A DNA stretch of 64,000 nt from an uncultured Methanobrevibacter sp. GTDB taxonomy: Archaea; Methanobacteriota; Methanobacteria; Methanobacteriales; Methanobacteriaceae. Position numbers and translations under genes: made by a program. Below are positions 18,996 through 28,818 of the stretch, piece after piece. The first letter of the stretch is position 1, and each line of letters opens with the position of its first letter. The notes under the pieces were generated by a model, which saw only the letters and a list, made by a program, of their open reading frames with translations, did no database searches and was not told the origin of the DNA. Location of the stretch: the NCBI RefSeq assembly GCF_946408925.1, contig NZ_CAMJUE010000005.1:1-64000 (forward strand), given 5' to 3'.

Positions 18996-21077
18996 CTATT
19001 TTTTTACTGTAAGTTTAACAGTTTTTGTTGCTGCTTTGTAAGCTCCATCACCAGCAAAACTTACTTTTGCATTGAATTTGCCTTTTTTAGTAACTTTTAC
19101 TTTAATGGTAGCTACACCTTTAGCATTGGTTTTTGCTGAGAAAGTTTTACCATTTACTTTAATGGTAACTTTTTTATTAGCAACTGCTTTTCCTGCAGAT
19201 TTTAAAGTAACTTTAATTTTTTTAGCTTTTTTAACTTTTAAAGTTGCTTTTGCAGCAGTTAATGCAGTAGCTTTTTGATTAATAGTTATTTTACCAGTGC
19301 CAATAGATGCACCATAATCATCATCACCTATGAATGATACGGTAGCATAATGGGTTCCAGCACTTGCATAGCTTACAGGTAATCTTGCAACACCATTTGC
19401 ATCAGTAATAGCAGTTTTAGTTACTCCATCAATAATTACAGATACTGTTTTATTAACTAAAACACCTTCCATAGCATTTTTCAAAGTGATTTCTAAGTTT
19501 GCACTGTCACCTGCATTAGCAGTTAATGCTTTAACAGTGATTACAGTTCCGATAAGAGTATCTTGTGATGAAGTTAAGAAAGCGGAAGATTCACTTGAAG
19601 CTAATTTATCGGTTCCAGCAAAAGTGATGTTTACAGATTCACCGGATTTACCTACAACAGTAAATATACCGTTTTCATCAGTTTCAGTGGAATTAGATAC
19701 TTCGCCGATTTTATAATTTATGGTTTCACCTGCTAATGCTTTACCATTAATATCTGTTAATTCACAAGTTAAAACAAGACCATTAATGTCAACTATTTTA
19801 ATAATTGTAGGAGCAAGGGCACCTTTAGGAATTATTGTATTACCATCTTCAGTTCCCCAGTTGGTGTTCCAGTAGATTACAGATTTAGCACCGTTTAAAT
19901 CGTTTCCGGTTACATTAATAACACCAGTAGGGTTGAGGTCTGAACCTCTACTTAATATATGTAAAAGTACAACACTTTGAGCATCCACACCAGTTGGAAC
20001 TGTTATTTTGTTACCTGTTACTTTTACATCACCCATTTCACTTGGATATCCGTGTGCAGCGTTACCTGCTTCAGCAGCGATTAATACATTATTATTTACA
20101 GCTGTGAATTCATTGTCAGTGATTGCAATAACATCAGCAGCCTTTTGGATACTTATAATTGGTAATTTAGTCCATTCAACGTATTCTCCATGGTTATCTA
20201 ACTCTTTGTAGTAACCAACATTGATGAATCTGTTACCTTTAATGGTGGTTCCTCCAGTTGAAGCTCCACCGAAGTAAATAGCATATGCATTTCCATTGAA
20301 TGTATTATTATAGATATATGCATTTCCAGAATTTGAAGCCATGGATATAGCATCAAGCATTGGTCCTTCAAATGTATTATTAATAATTTGAGGTCTTAAT
20401 GATCCCATTATACCAATAGCTTTGGTACCTTTTTCGACATTTACTGTAGGGTCATTTCTCAAGTAGTTTGCAATTCCATAGAAGTAACTATTTTTAACTG
20501 TCACATCATTGGATTGAGCCTGGATTCTTACTCCATGGTTGAAGTTGATGAAACTACAATTGTCAACTACACCATTAGCCGCCCTTTGGAAGTGAATACC
20601 CCATCCTTTGATCTCATTCGCATTTTTTGTTGCATTATCATAATATGTCAAAACACTATTAGGATTTGTATCTACAAATTTAATTCCTTGGAAAGTTACA
20701 CCATTAGCGGAAACATGGAAGATACCGTTTCCAGGTCCTCCCCATCCTTTAATTTCAGTATTACCATTACCTTTGATAATAAGATTATTTACACCCACTT
20801 CAATGGTAGCATTTCCTACATCATATGAAGCGTGATCAGATAAATCAACAGTGTCTCCTTCTGTAGAACAGGTAATTGCTTTTTGGATAGCGTCAGCACT
20901 ATTGGTTTCTGGTTTGATGGTGCTTGCGATTACATCAGCATCATCTGAAGGAAGTGAAACTTCATCTACAGTTTCATCAGTTGCAACAACCTCAGTTGCC
21001 TCTTCAGCAGAAACTGCACTAACAGAAACTGCAATTAAAAGAACTAAGAATAAAGACAATAAAATCTTTTTATTCAT
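18996..21077 (-). CDS. Adhesin-like protein, beta-helix plus Ig-like repeats
   Basis: MNKKILLSLFLVLLIAVSVSAVSAEE signal peptide; C-terminal 'KKVTIKVNGKTFSAKTNAKGVATIKVKVTKKGKFNAKVSFAGDGAYKAATKTVKLTVKK'. Confidence 0.85.
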   Translation of the reverse strand: MNKKILLSLFLVLLIAVSVSAVSAEEATEVVATDETVDEVSLPSDDADVIASTIKPETNSADAIQKAITCSTEGDTVDLSDHASYDVGNATIEVGVNNLIIKGNGNTEIKGWGGPGNGIFHVSANGVTFQGIKFVDTNPNSVLTYYDNATKNANEIKGWGIHFQRAANGVVDNCSFINFNHGVRIQAQSNDVTVKNSYFYGIANYLRNDPTVNVEKGTKAIGIMGSLRPQIINNTFEGPMLDAISMASNSGNAYIYNNTFNGNAYAIYFGGASTGGTTIKGNRFINVGYYKELDNHGEYVEWTKLPIISIQKAADVIAITDNEFTAVNNNVLIAAEAGNAAHGYPSEMGDVKVTGNKITVPTGVDAQSVVLLHILSRGSDLNPTGVINVTGNDLNGAKSVIYWNTNWGTEDGNTIIPKGALAPTIIKIVDINGLVLTCELTDINGKALAGETINYKIGEVSNSTETDENGIFTVVGKSGESVNITFAGTDKLASSESSAFLTSSQDTLIGTVITVKALTANAGDSANLEITLKNAMEGVLVNKTVSVIIDGVTKTAITDANGVARLPVSYASAGTHYATVSFIGDDDYGASIGTGKITINQKATALTAAKATLKVKKAKKIKVTLKSAGKAVANKKVTIKVNGKTFSAKTNAKGVATIKVKVTKKGKFNAKVSFAGDGAYKAATKTVKLTVKK

Positions 21078-21465
21078 TATTTTTTCTCCTTAATTTAATA
21101 ATTATTATACAAATATTCAAATGCCAATTATTATTTTTTACAAGGCATATTTGATATTAGTACGAATAATATATTTAGTCGAAATGCAATATAAATCTTA
21201 TCGTTTATCGACAAAAAATTAAATAATTAAAAACGAATAAAATAATAAATTAAAAACTAAAAAATAAGTTTTAACGTTAAAAAAATAATTTAAAATTAAA
21301 AATAATAATTATAAATATATAACACTATTTAATTAATTAAATAATAGATTTTTATTAATGAATAAAATTTCAAAACGAAAACAATATTGTTTCATTATAA
21401 ACATTATTAAATATCATTAAATTCAAAACTATTATTATCAAAACACTCCAAAGGAGGTGAAAAAA

Positions 21466-23052
21466 ATAAAAAAGACATATTTAATTATCCTAATAATTTT
21501 CATCTTTGCTATCGGCTCAGTCAATGCAATAGATTCAGATTCGAGCTTAAACAAAATCGATTTAACTTCAACCGAATTAAACCAAAAAAACAATAGTGTT
21601 GAAGAAGTTGCTTCGTTTGATTTAGAATCTGAAATCAATGATGCCGAAGATGGTGATGAAATACTTATTGAACCAGGAACATACAAAATCCATGATATGC
21701 TAATTACAAAAAGCATTACATTGCAGGGAAATGGAAACCCAAGGGACATCATCATTGACGGCGAGCAAAAATCAAGCATTTTTCTCATCAGAAATGATGA
21801 AGTTCATGTGACCTTCAAGAATATTACATTCATCAATGCCAACATTATAGGATTTGGAGGTGCAATATCAATGGAAACCGGACATGTATACGTGGATAAC
21901 TGCATATTTGCAAACAATACTGCCAGTGTAAATGCCGGAGGAATCTCCAACTATGGTAATGAAAACACAAGAGGATATCTGCTTGTAAACAACTCATTAT
22001 TTATTAACAATCATGGCGACCATGATGGAGGTGCAATAACTACCTGCTATGCTGATTCATACATCTATAATACTGTTTTTATTAACAACTCCGCTCACAG
22101 AGACGGTGGGGCGATACGCGTAAGCGTTGCAGGATATGGAAATGTTGAGGACTGTATTTTCATGTTCAATCATGCTGATGAATGGGGCGGCGCATATTAC
22201 AGCTGGTCAGGCACTTCAGATATCAACAGATGCATCTTTTTAAACAATACTGCAGGAACAAATGGAGGAGCAGTGATGGTTTCAGGAGATTTGAATCTGG
22301 AAAATTCAATTATCATGAATAATAATGGTGGAGAAACTGGAGGATCATTCTACATTCAACAGCCAATGTATGATGCCACCACCAAAATAAATGTACACAA
22401 TAATCTGATAACCAATAATACATCTCCTTATGGTAAAGAGATATTTATCAAATGGAACGATACAAAACATTTATTCACAAAGTTTGATGACAATGATTGG
22501 GGAGATGAAGACCCCAATGACCCGTCTGTAATCGATCCGGACAAGGTAACAAGCAGAAGTAAAGTCACATCAACAATCAAATCCAATTTGTTGAATATTT
22601 TAAATCTAGGTCTTTTAACAAAATATGCAGACCTGCTTGACCCATATTTCCCAGAAGATTATCTTGATAATATCAAAAACGGATTAAACAATACTAATGA
22701 AAATGAAAAAAATAAAAAGGAACCTAAAACTGTTTCAAGTAAGAATCTAGAAAAATTTAATGGAGATTTAACTTCTAAAAATCCATTGAAATCCGATGCA
22801 GATAGCAGAAAAATAAACACTGCCACATCAAATATCAATTCTCCACAGGTTAGTGAAGCCACATCAAACAGTCAAGTTGCCATTGGAAATTCAACAACTC
22901 ATGGAGAAAATGATAATGCATATGAGATAAATGAACATGAATCTGTGGCAAAACAGTCCAGTGTAGATTATAAAATGTTTATTGCAATATTATCATTAGC
23001 ATTAATATTATTGGCAATTGGTTATAGGAGAGAAAAAAAGATGAGTAAATAG
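21466..23052 (+). CDS. Adhesin-like beta-helix protein with C-terminal TM anchor; apparent ATA start
   Basis: AAGGAGGTGA SD at 21451-21460, ATA at 21466 followed by KKTYLIILIIFIFAIGSVNA; C-terminal MFIAILSLALILLAIGYRREKK. Confidence 0.65.
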   Translation: MKKTYLIILIIFIFAIGSVNAIDSDSSLNKIDLTSTELNQKNNSVEEVASFDLESEINDAEDGDEILIEPGTYKIHDMLITKSITLQGNGNPRDIIIDGEQKSSIFLIRNDEVHVTFKNITFINANIIGFGGAISMETGHVYVDNCIFANNTASVNAGGISNYGNENTRGYLLVNNSLFINNHGDHDGGAITTCYADSYIYNTVFINNSAHRDGGAIRVSVAGYGNVEDCIFMFNHADEWGGAYYSWSGTSDINRCIFLNNTAGTNGGAVMVSGDLNLENSIIMNNNGGETGGSFYIQQPMYDATTKINVHNNLITNNTSPYGKEIFIKWNDTKHLFTKFDDNDWGDEDPNDPSVIDPDKVTSRSKVTSTIKSNLLNILNLGLLTKYADLLDPYFPEDYLDNIKNGLNNTNENEKNKKEPKTVSSKNLEKFNGDLTSKNPLKSDADSRKINTATSNINSPQVSEATSNSQVAIGNSTTHGENDNAYEINEHESVAKQSSVDYKMFIAILSLALILLAIGYRREKKMSK

Positions 23053-23057
23053 CACTG

Positions 23058-23489
23058 CTATTTACCATTCACTATTTTTTTATTTAAGTTGCGGGCAAGC
23101 AGGTAATAGTAAATGTAAAAACCGAACCAGAATATTGCGGCAAATACACATGCAATTGCAATCCAGATTACAATTGGCCCTATTCCCAAATCAACAGGCA
23201 TCCATTTTAAGTATATTGCAACTAAAAACAATACTGTCATTCCAATACCCATCTGGAAGATTATCTGAAACGGCAAAGCCAAATCCTCTTTTTCATATAT
23301 CAATCCGGTTAATGAAAAACCCCATCCTGCAACTATACAACCCAAGAACAGGTTAACAATATCAGTTCCTGAAAAAGTGATATTTTGAGGACCTGCCTGA
23401 AGAGAAATCAAAACTGCAACAAGCAGCCCTATAAAACAACCGACAAAGGCACCTAATGCCAAGCTTTCTATTATATCCGTGAATTTCAT
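23058..23489 (-). CDS. DUF3021-like four-TM membrane protein
   Basis: Four TM segments; adjacent to LytTR gene, as in bacterial LytTR-DUF3021 pairs. Confidence 0.65.
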   Translation of the reverse strand: MKFTDIIESLALGAFVGCFIGLLVAVLISLQAGPQNITFSGTDIVNLFLGCIVAGWGFSLTGLIYEKEDLALPFQIIFQMGIGMTVLFLVAIYLKWMPVDLGIGPIVIWIAIACVFAAIFWFGFYIYYYLLARNLNKKIVNGK

Positions 23490-23497
23490 TTAATCAC

Positions 23498-23938
23498 CTA
23501 CAAATCCAATGCATTTTTAAAATCAGGCAAGTATTTTCTTGAGATATTGTCCTTCAAACCATTTTTCAACTGTATAAACATCATTCCCTTAAGTGAAGGC
23601 GCAACTCTTTCAACCTTTTTCAGGTTAATTATTGTTGTTTTTGAAATTCTAACGAAATCACCTGTCAGACTCTCTTCAATTTGATACAACGGCTTTTTGA
23701 TTATGTACTCATTAGTTTGTGTAAAAACCTTCACCTGTTTTTCTTCAACCCTAAACATGAAAATATCCTTCAACTCCAGAAGAGTGATGTCAGAACCCTT
23801 TTTGACAGCCAACATGTCCTTTTGATCGTCACTTTCCAAAATATTAATCGCTTTGGATATATTGTCTGTCAGCTCATCAGTATGTATATCTGCATAAGGC
23901 TCTTCAATATCTCTTGAAACAAACAAATTTACCTTCAT
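23498..23938 (-). CDS. LytTR DNA-binding domain transcriptional regulator
   Basis: 'LELKDIFMFRVEEKQVKVFTQTNEYIIKKPLYQIEESLTGDFVRISKTTIINLKKVERV' is a LytTR pattern. Confidence 0.85.
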   Translation of the reverse strand: MKVNLFVSRDIEEPYADIHTDELTDNISKAINILESDDQKDMLAVKKGSDITLLELKDIFMFRVEEKQVKVFTQTNEYIIKKPLYQIEESLTGDFVRISKTTIINLKKVERVAPSLKGMMFIQLKNGLKDNISRKYLPDFKNALDL

Positions 23939-23941
23939 AAT

Positions 23942-24220
23942 TTAATTCCTTAATTTTTCCATTTCCTCTTGGATTTTACGTTCCCTGTAACTTTCACTAT
24001 CAAAATCATCAATGAACACATATGCCTTTAAAAAGTCAGCAATGACTCCAATACCCCAGAAAAATACCGGAAACATTACCCACCAGAACTCGGGTGAGAA
24101 TAAGCCATTGATGATGGCCAGTATTGCATTAACAATAATGTATGCTTTCAAGTTTCTATAGAATTTAATTTTTAAGTTTACCCTTTCTTCAGCTCTTGCC
24201 CTTAAATTGTCATTCATCAT
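23942..24220 (-). CDS. 2TM domain protein
   Basis: Two TM segments, 'RNLKAYIIVNAILAIINGLFSPEFWWVMFPVFFWGIGV'. Confidence 0.7.
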   Translation of the reverse strand: MMNDNLRARAEERVNLKIKFYRNLKAYIIVNAILAIINGLFSPEFWWVMFPVFFWGIGVIADFLKAYVFIDDFDSESYRERKIQEEMEKLRN

Positions 24221-24338
24221 TATCGCCTTTTTAATCGATAATAATACTTAGTAAAATTATATATAAATGGATAGTTATCAACTTTACCAAGATGCATAAT
24301 ATGATTGCCAAGATGCAAAAAATAGAAGTTAAAAGTGA

Positions 24339-25037
24339 CTATAATACAGCCACCAAATAATATAATATTGAAGTTACTGCCGGAACTGTCAGGTTATCTA
24401 TTCCACCATAGCTGAACGCTTCACATATTGTTGCAACCGCCGAAATCATTATAATATTTACCAGATTGAATTCAGGCATTGTACAGCCAATGGATGTGAA
24501 AACCATCCATACAAATACGCTCATTACAGTTGTAATTACAAACATAGTAAGGGAGCCTTCAAGGGATTTTGTACCACCGAAGATGGTGTATTTGACCTTA
24601 CCGAATTTCTGACCTATAAGCGCTGCAAATCCGTCACCATAAACCATTGGAACAATTGCCAGTGCCACAATCCAGATAAAGAATTTTGGATCGTTTGCCG
24701 GTGAAATGATTGCAAATACTGCAATCAGCACTGTCCATATTCCTGCATAGAAGAATAATCCCAGTGCATGACCAGATTCAGTTACGCTGTTTTCTATTTT
24801 TATCGGAGAGTATTCTGTTAGGAAGAACAGCACTATTGTAATCGGCAGTGTTAAAAACCATACCATCACCCAGGGGTCTGAGAAAAATGGCATGGCAAAT
24901 ATCATGTTACCTACCATGATATGTAGAAATTTACGTGAAACTTCAGGCCGTGTCTTTAAAACCATTTCGGCTACTACGAAAATGACTGCAACATAAACAT
25001 ATACGATGATTAATGCAAGGATATCAGAGAATATCAT
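24339..25037 (-). CDS. Polyprenol/phytol/diacylglycerol kinase-like (SEC59/DGK1/VTE5-type) membrane protein
   Basis: RPEVSRKFLHIMVGN ... YGDGFAALIGQKFGKVKYTIFGGTKSLEGSLTMF. Confidence 0.75.
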   Translation of the reverse strand: MIFSDILALIIVYVYVAVIFVVAEMVLKTRPEVSRKFLHIMVGNMIFAMPFFSDPWVMVWFLTLPITIVLFFLTEYSPIKIENSVTESGHALGLFFYAGIWTVLIAVFAIISPANDPKFFIWIVALAIVPMVYGDGFAALIGQKFGKVKYTIFGGTKSLEGSLTMFVITTVMSVFVWMVFTSIGCTMPEFNLVNIIMISAVATICEAFSYGGIDNLTVPAVTSILYYLVAVL

Positions 25038-26155
25038 CAGTCATCATACTCCCCATACTCACAACCGGCATTTTCGATTTTTACATGATCAATAAGAGTG
25101 CCGTCCTTTTTGTATAGCTTGATTTCACCCCAACCGTTTCCACCGTTCCATAGGCGGTTGTGTCTTTTGGTTCCGTTTGGTGCTTCATAGTTGAAAAGCA
25201 TCATTTCATCACGTTTACAGTAGAGTACCAATTCCATCTTGGAGTTCTTATTGCTTGCATTGATGTGCCAGGTGTTAACATCTTCGCCTTCCTCAAAGTC
25301 AAAGTCGATTTTAACAAGATTCCAGAATCTTGCAAAGTTGTATTCATACATTGTTCCTTCATAGTAGAATCCTATAAGCAGTTTACGTGGAATTTCTATA
25401 CCGAATGCCTTAGGCCTTCCCCCACCTGCTTCAAATGCAGAGTTGTTTAATTTTTTACCTGTGATTAAACTTGTAATGTTACATGAGGATATCCATAGCC
25501 ATGGTGAGGTAAAGTCTCCTCCCCAGTTCTTATCGGCATATCCATAGGATTTTTCAGGAATTACTTCATACTCTTCCCCATCAAGCCAGATTGTTCCGCT
25601 GTATTCTGTCTTGATTCCTTCAGCATGCCAGAACATTTCAAATGCATTTAATTTTCTGAAAAATGAGTTTGCACCATATCCCACATTAAAAGTGATTTTT
25701 TTGTCGATGTCCAAATCCCACATCATGTCTCCCGCATCAGACATGTATTCAGGGTGATTTTTGGCATCATCCTCTGATACTCTTGAAAAACCACTCATAT
25801 GAGTTTCTGTAAGGCTGCAGTCTCCAACTTGGATGTTGAGTTCATCGTCAGGGCAGTTGAAGTATTTCATTGAGTAAAAATTATGAATCTGTTTTGGATT
25901 TTTACCCCATGTTCCTGCCTTAATCATACAGTATGATGGTCTTTTACCTGCCTTTTGATTTTCAGGCAATTGTCCGAGTGTTGGTTCTTCTTCAGCTAAA
26001 TCAGGATTGCATACGAAGTATTCGATGAAGAATGGTTTGGGTTCGCCTGTCTTTTTATTATATGCTGTTAATGAATGCCACCACCAGTCATATCCCTTTT
26101 TGGCCAGCGGTCCCTTAAGCATAAAATAATCTCTTTTCAAATCACTTTTATTCAT
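25037..26155 (-). CDS. Tocopherol cyclase-like family protein
   Basis: SD GGAGG then MNKSDLKRDYFMLKGPLAKKGYDWWWHSL; 'YGYADKNWGGDFTSPWLWISSCN' resembles tocopherol cyclase core; overlaps next gene by 1 nt. Confidence 0.7.
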   Translation of the reverse strand: MNKSDLKRDYFMLKGPLAKKGYDWWWHSLTAYNKKTGEPKPFFIEYFVCNPDLAEEEPTLGQLPENQKAGKRPSYCMIKAGTWGKNPKQIHNFYSMKYFNCPDDELNIQVGDCSLTETHMSGFSRVSEDDAKNHPEYMSDAGDMMWDLDIDKKITFNVGYGANSFFRKLNAFEMFWHAEGIKTEYSGTIWLDGEEYEVIPEKSYGYADKNWGGDFTSPWLWISSCNITSLITGKKLNNSAFEAGGGRPKAFGIEIPRKLLIGFYYEGTMYEYNFARFWNLVKIDFDFEEGEDVNTWHINASNKNSKMELVLYCKRDEMMLFNYEAPNGTKRHNRLWNGGNGWGEIKLYKKDGTLIDHVKIENAGCEYGEYDD

Positions 26156-26329
26156 AATAATCCTCCAAAGATAATATAATTTAGTATTTATCATAAATGT
26201 ATTAAATAATTTATTATAATCTCCTAAATTAACTGAAAAAACAATGAAAATATAAAAAAATATCAAATTGGAATAAAAATATAACCAAAAATTGAATTTT
26301 TGAATAAAAAAAGTGAAAAAAAAGATGAA

Positions 26330-28459
26330 TCATCTTTTGGAATTCATTTCTTTTATATCATCACGATAATAAAATCCGACTGTCAAAATCATCAGCAATA
26401 CAATAAATGAAATTCCAGTAATCTTAAAGAATTCATCTTCATCTATTATTATTTGTTTTACAACAGATTGGGATTGAGAACCAGGATTTCCTGAATCCCC
26501 AATGCTTGCTTGGGATGTACCTGCAGATGAAGTATCTGGTGTATCATAACTTTGTGAAACATCATTGACAGGATTATTTGCATTATTTGCAGGATCTGAT
26601 TTTTGGCTGTGGGTGCTGTTACCATTGGATTGGCTATCCTGTGTTGATGCACTATTTCCTCGATTAGCGCTACTCCCAGAACCCTCTCCATTTCCGTCAC
26701 CATCACCATTTCCACCAACATTGCCGTTTATCATATCATCGTAGATTTGATAGTTAGGAATACTTGGGTAGGAATATGTTGGTGTTTTTCCATTTAATGA
26801 ATTTGAATTTGGAGTGGTTGAATCATAGGTATTTTTACGTTCGGAGTAGTCAACCTTGGCATTTACAATATCCCCATCATTTGCATCTACTGTAAATGTT
26901 GCAACACCACCACTTACTGTTAATGAAATTGTTTTTCCATCATTGGTTTTATAGGATAATGTCCTGTCAGGAAGCAAGCTAGCAATATTTCCTTTGGAAT
27001 CCAGAAATGTTGCCTGAAATTGATTTTTTCCTGTTTGAGTGACGACAAATTTTATATTATTCGATTTGATTTTCGGACATAATGTATTATAGTCACTATA
27101 CCAATTATCACCTATTTCCAATCTATTACCATTTTCCTGATAATATGTATCTTTTGCTTCCACTTCTCTGCCACTGTTGCCAAATATGGCATTATAGCTG
27201 ACATCTTGAGATTTAGGTTTTACATAATTATCAAAGAATTTGATTCCATTTGCATGATTATCTGTGATTACATTGGATTGCACCTTATTATTTCCAATGT
27301 GTCCTATTGAAATACCATTGCCCCAGTTGGAATTAATTTCATTGGAATTGATATTAACATCATTTCCAGCATTTTGAATTAAAATTCCATCATTGGAATT
27401 CCTGTTGAGGGTATTCTTGTTAATGTAAATCTTTTCAGGACCTTCGCCATAGTTTGCTCCATTGACTGTTTTTGAAAGGTAAACACCATTAGCACCATTA
27501 TTTGAAATAGAATTGTCATGAATATATACATTGCTTGATTTTGCCACTTCAATACCGTTTGCACCATTATTACTGATTTTATTGTTAAAAATATAAGTAT
27601 AACTGGACTCTGCCAGACTTATTCCACTTTTTAAGTTTTTAACAATGTTGTTTTTAGTAATGTTTAAGTATTTAGTATCCAAAGCAACAACACCATTTCC
27701 TTTACATGTAATGCCATTACCCTCAATTGTCACATAATCAGCCGCATCGACTTTGATTCCGTCACCTGTGCATTCAATTGTAAATCCCTTTACTTTTGCA
27801 AGTGAAGCGGATTTGCCATTAATTGTTATTACAGGAGATGATGAACTTGATTTAAGGGTTGTTCCAACATTACTTAAAAGGGTTAGTGATTTGGTAATCA
27901 TCAAGTTGATGCCGGAATAGCTTGATCCCTTAAAAAGTATTACATTGTTGGTTTTGGCATTGTCAATGATGCTTTGAATCTCTGAATTGCTTAAACCTGC
28001 ATCAACTACCCTGGTATTGGCCATCTTTACTGTTGTGGTCATGCTTGATGCCTCATATTTACTGTTACCTGCATATTTGGCAACTATCTTATATGTTCCA
28101 TCTTTTAGTCTGAGCTGAAGTGAAGCGATTCCGGATGAATCGGTGTTTTGATTATAGCTTTTGCCGTTTACTGTGAATGTCACTTTGGTGTTTTTAAGCA
28201 CATTATTGCTTGAGTCACTTAATTTCACTTTAAAGTAATCGCCAATTGCATCAAAATCTGTTTTTCCTGCAACATCAATGTGAGTATTTACGCCGGAAGA
28301 TTGTAAAACATGAGTCTCATTTGCAACTTCCAAAGCAGGTTCTTCAAAGACCGATAATTCATTTACTGTTTCTGTTGAATTATCATCCTGTGCAGCACAG
28401 GTACTTATCGTTAGTAATGTTAATGCAAGAAGCCCCATAATAATTAAATTTCTATTCAT
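26330..28459 (-). CDS. Adhesin-like protein: Ig-like domain, beta-helix, low-complexity Ser/Gly/Asn linker, C-terminal TM
   Basis: Signal peptide, repeats, 'FFKITGISFIVLLMILTVGFYYRDD' anchor. Confidence 0.85.
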   Translation of the reverse strand: MNRNLIIMGLLALTLLTISTCAAQDDNSTETVNELSVFEEPALEVANETHVLQSSGVNTHIDVAGKTDFDAIGDYFKVKLSDSSNNVLKNTKVTFTVNGKSYNQNTDSSGIASLQLRLKDGTYKIVAKYAGNSKYEASSMTTTVKMANTRVVDAGLSNSEIQSIIDNAKTNNVILFKGSSYSGINLMITKSLTLLSNVGTTLKSSSSSPVITINGKSASLAKVKGFTIECTGDGIKVDAADYVTIEGNGITCKGNGVVALDTKYLNITKNNIVKNLKSGISLAESSYTYIFNNKISNNGANGIEVAKSSNVYIHDNSISNNGANGVYLSKTVNGANYGEGPEKIYINKNTLNRNSNDGILIQNAGNDVNINSNEINSNWGNGISIGHIGNNKVQSNVITDNHANGIKFFDNYVKPKSQDVSYNAIFGNSGREVEAKDTYYQENGNRLEIGDNWYSDYNTLCPKIKSNNIKFVVTQTGKNQFQATFLDSKGNIASLLPDRTLSYKTNDGKTISLTVSGGVATFTVDANDGDIVNAKVDYSERKNTYDSTTPNSNSLNGKTPTYSYPSIPNYQIYDDMINGNVGGNGDGDGNGEGSGSSANRGNSASTQDSQSNGNSTHSQKSDPANNANNPVNDVSQSYDTPDTSSAGTSQASIGDSGNPGSQSQSVVKQIIIDEDEFFKITGISFIVLLMILTVGFYYRDDIKEMNSKR

Positions 28460-28818
28460 TTTTCACCTCCATTAACTTCGATTAGCAAGGAATTTATTAT
28501 TGATAATTTTCCTTAATTTATACTATATCCTTAATCAATATATATTATTGCCTTTTTCTTTTAATGATATTAACTTATAATAATGTCGATGAAATTTTCA
28601 ATTCAAGGTAAAAATTGATTTAAAGATGTCAAATAATGATTAAAAAGCAATATTGTAATTAAACAATATATAACTTTAAAAAAAAAGCGTTATTAAAAAA
28701 ATTATTTAGTTAATATTGTTATTTTACTAATTTAAAAATTTTAAGGTGAAAAAATGAGCGAAGATTATAGAATAGAAAATCCAAAAAAAAGAGTTTAGAA
28801 AAATTATTAGATTGAAAT

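Noticed and set aside
21379-21392. 14-nt palindrome AAACAATATTGTTT upstream of the adhesin gene as a regulatory operator
   Set aside because: The CAATATTG core recurs at about the frequency expected in AT-rich DNA; no conserved placement
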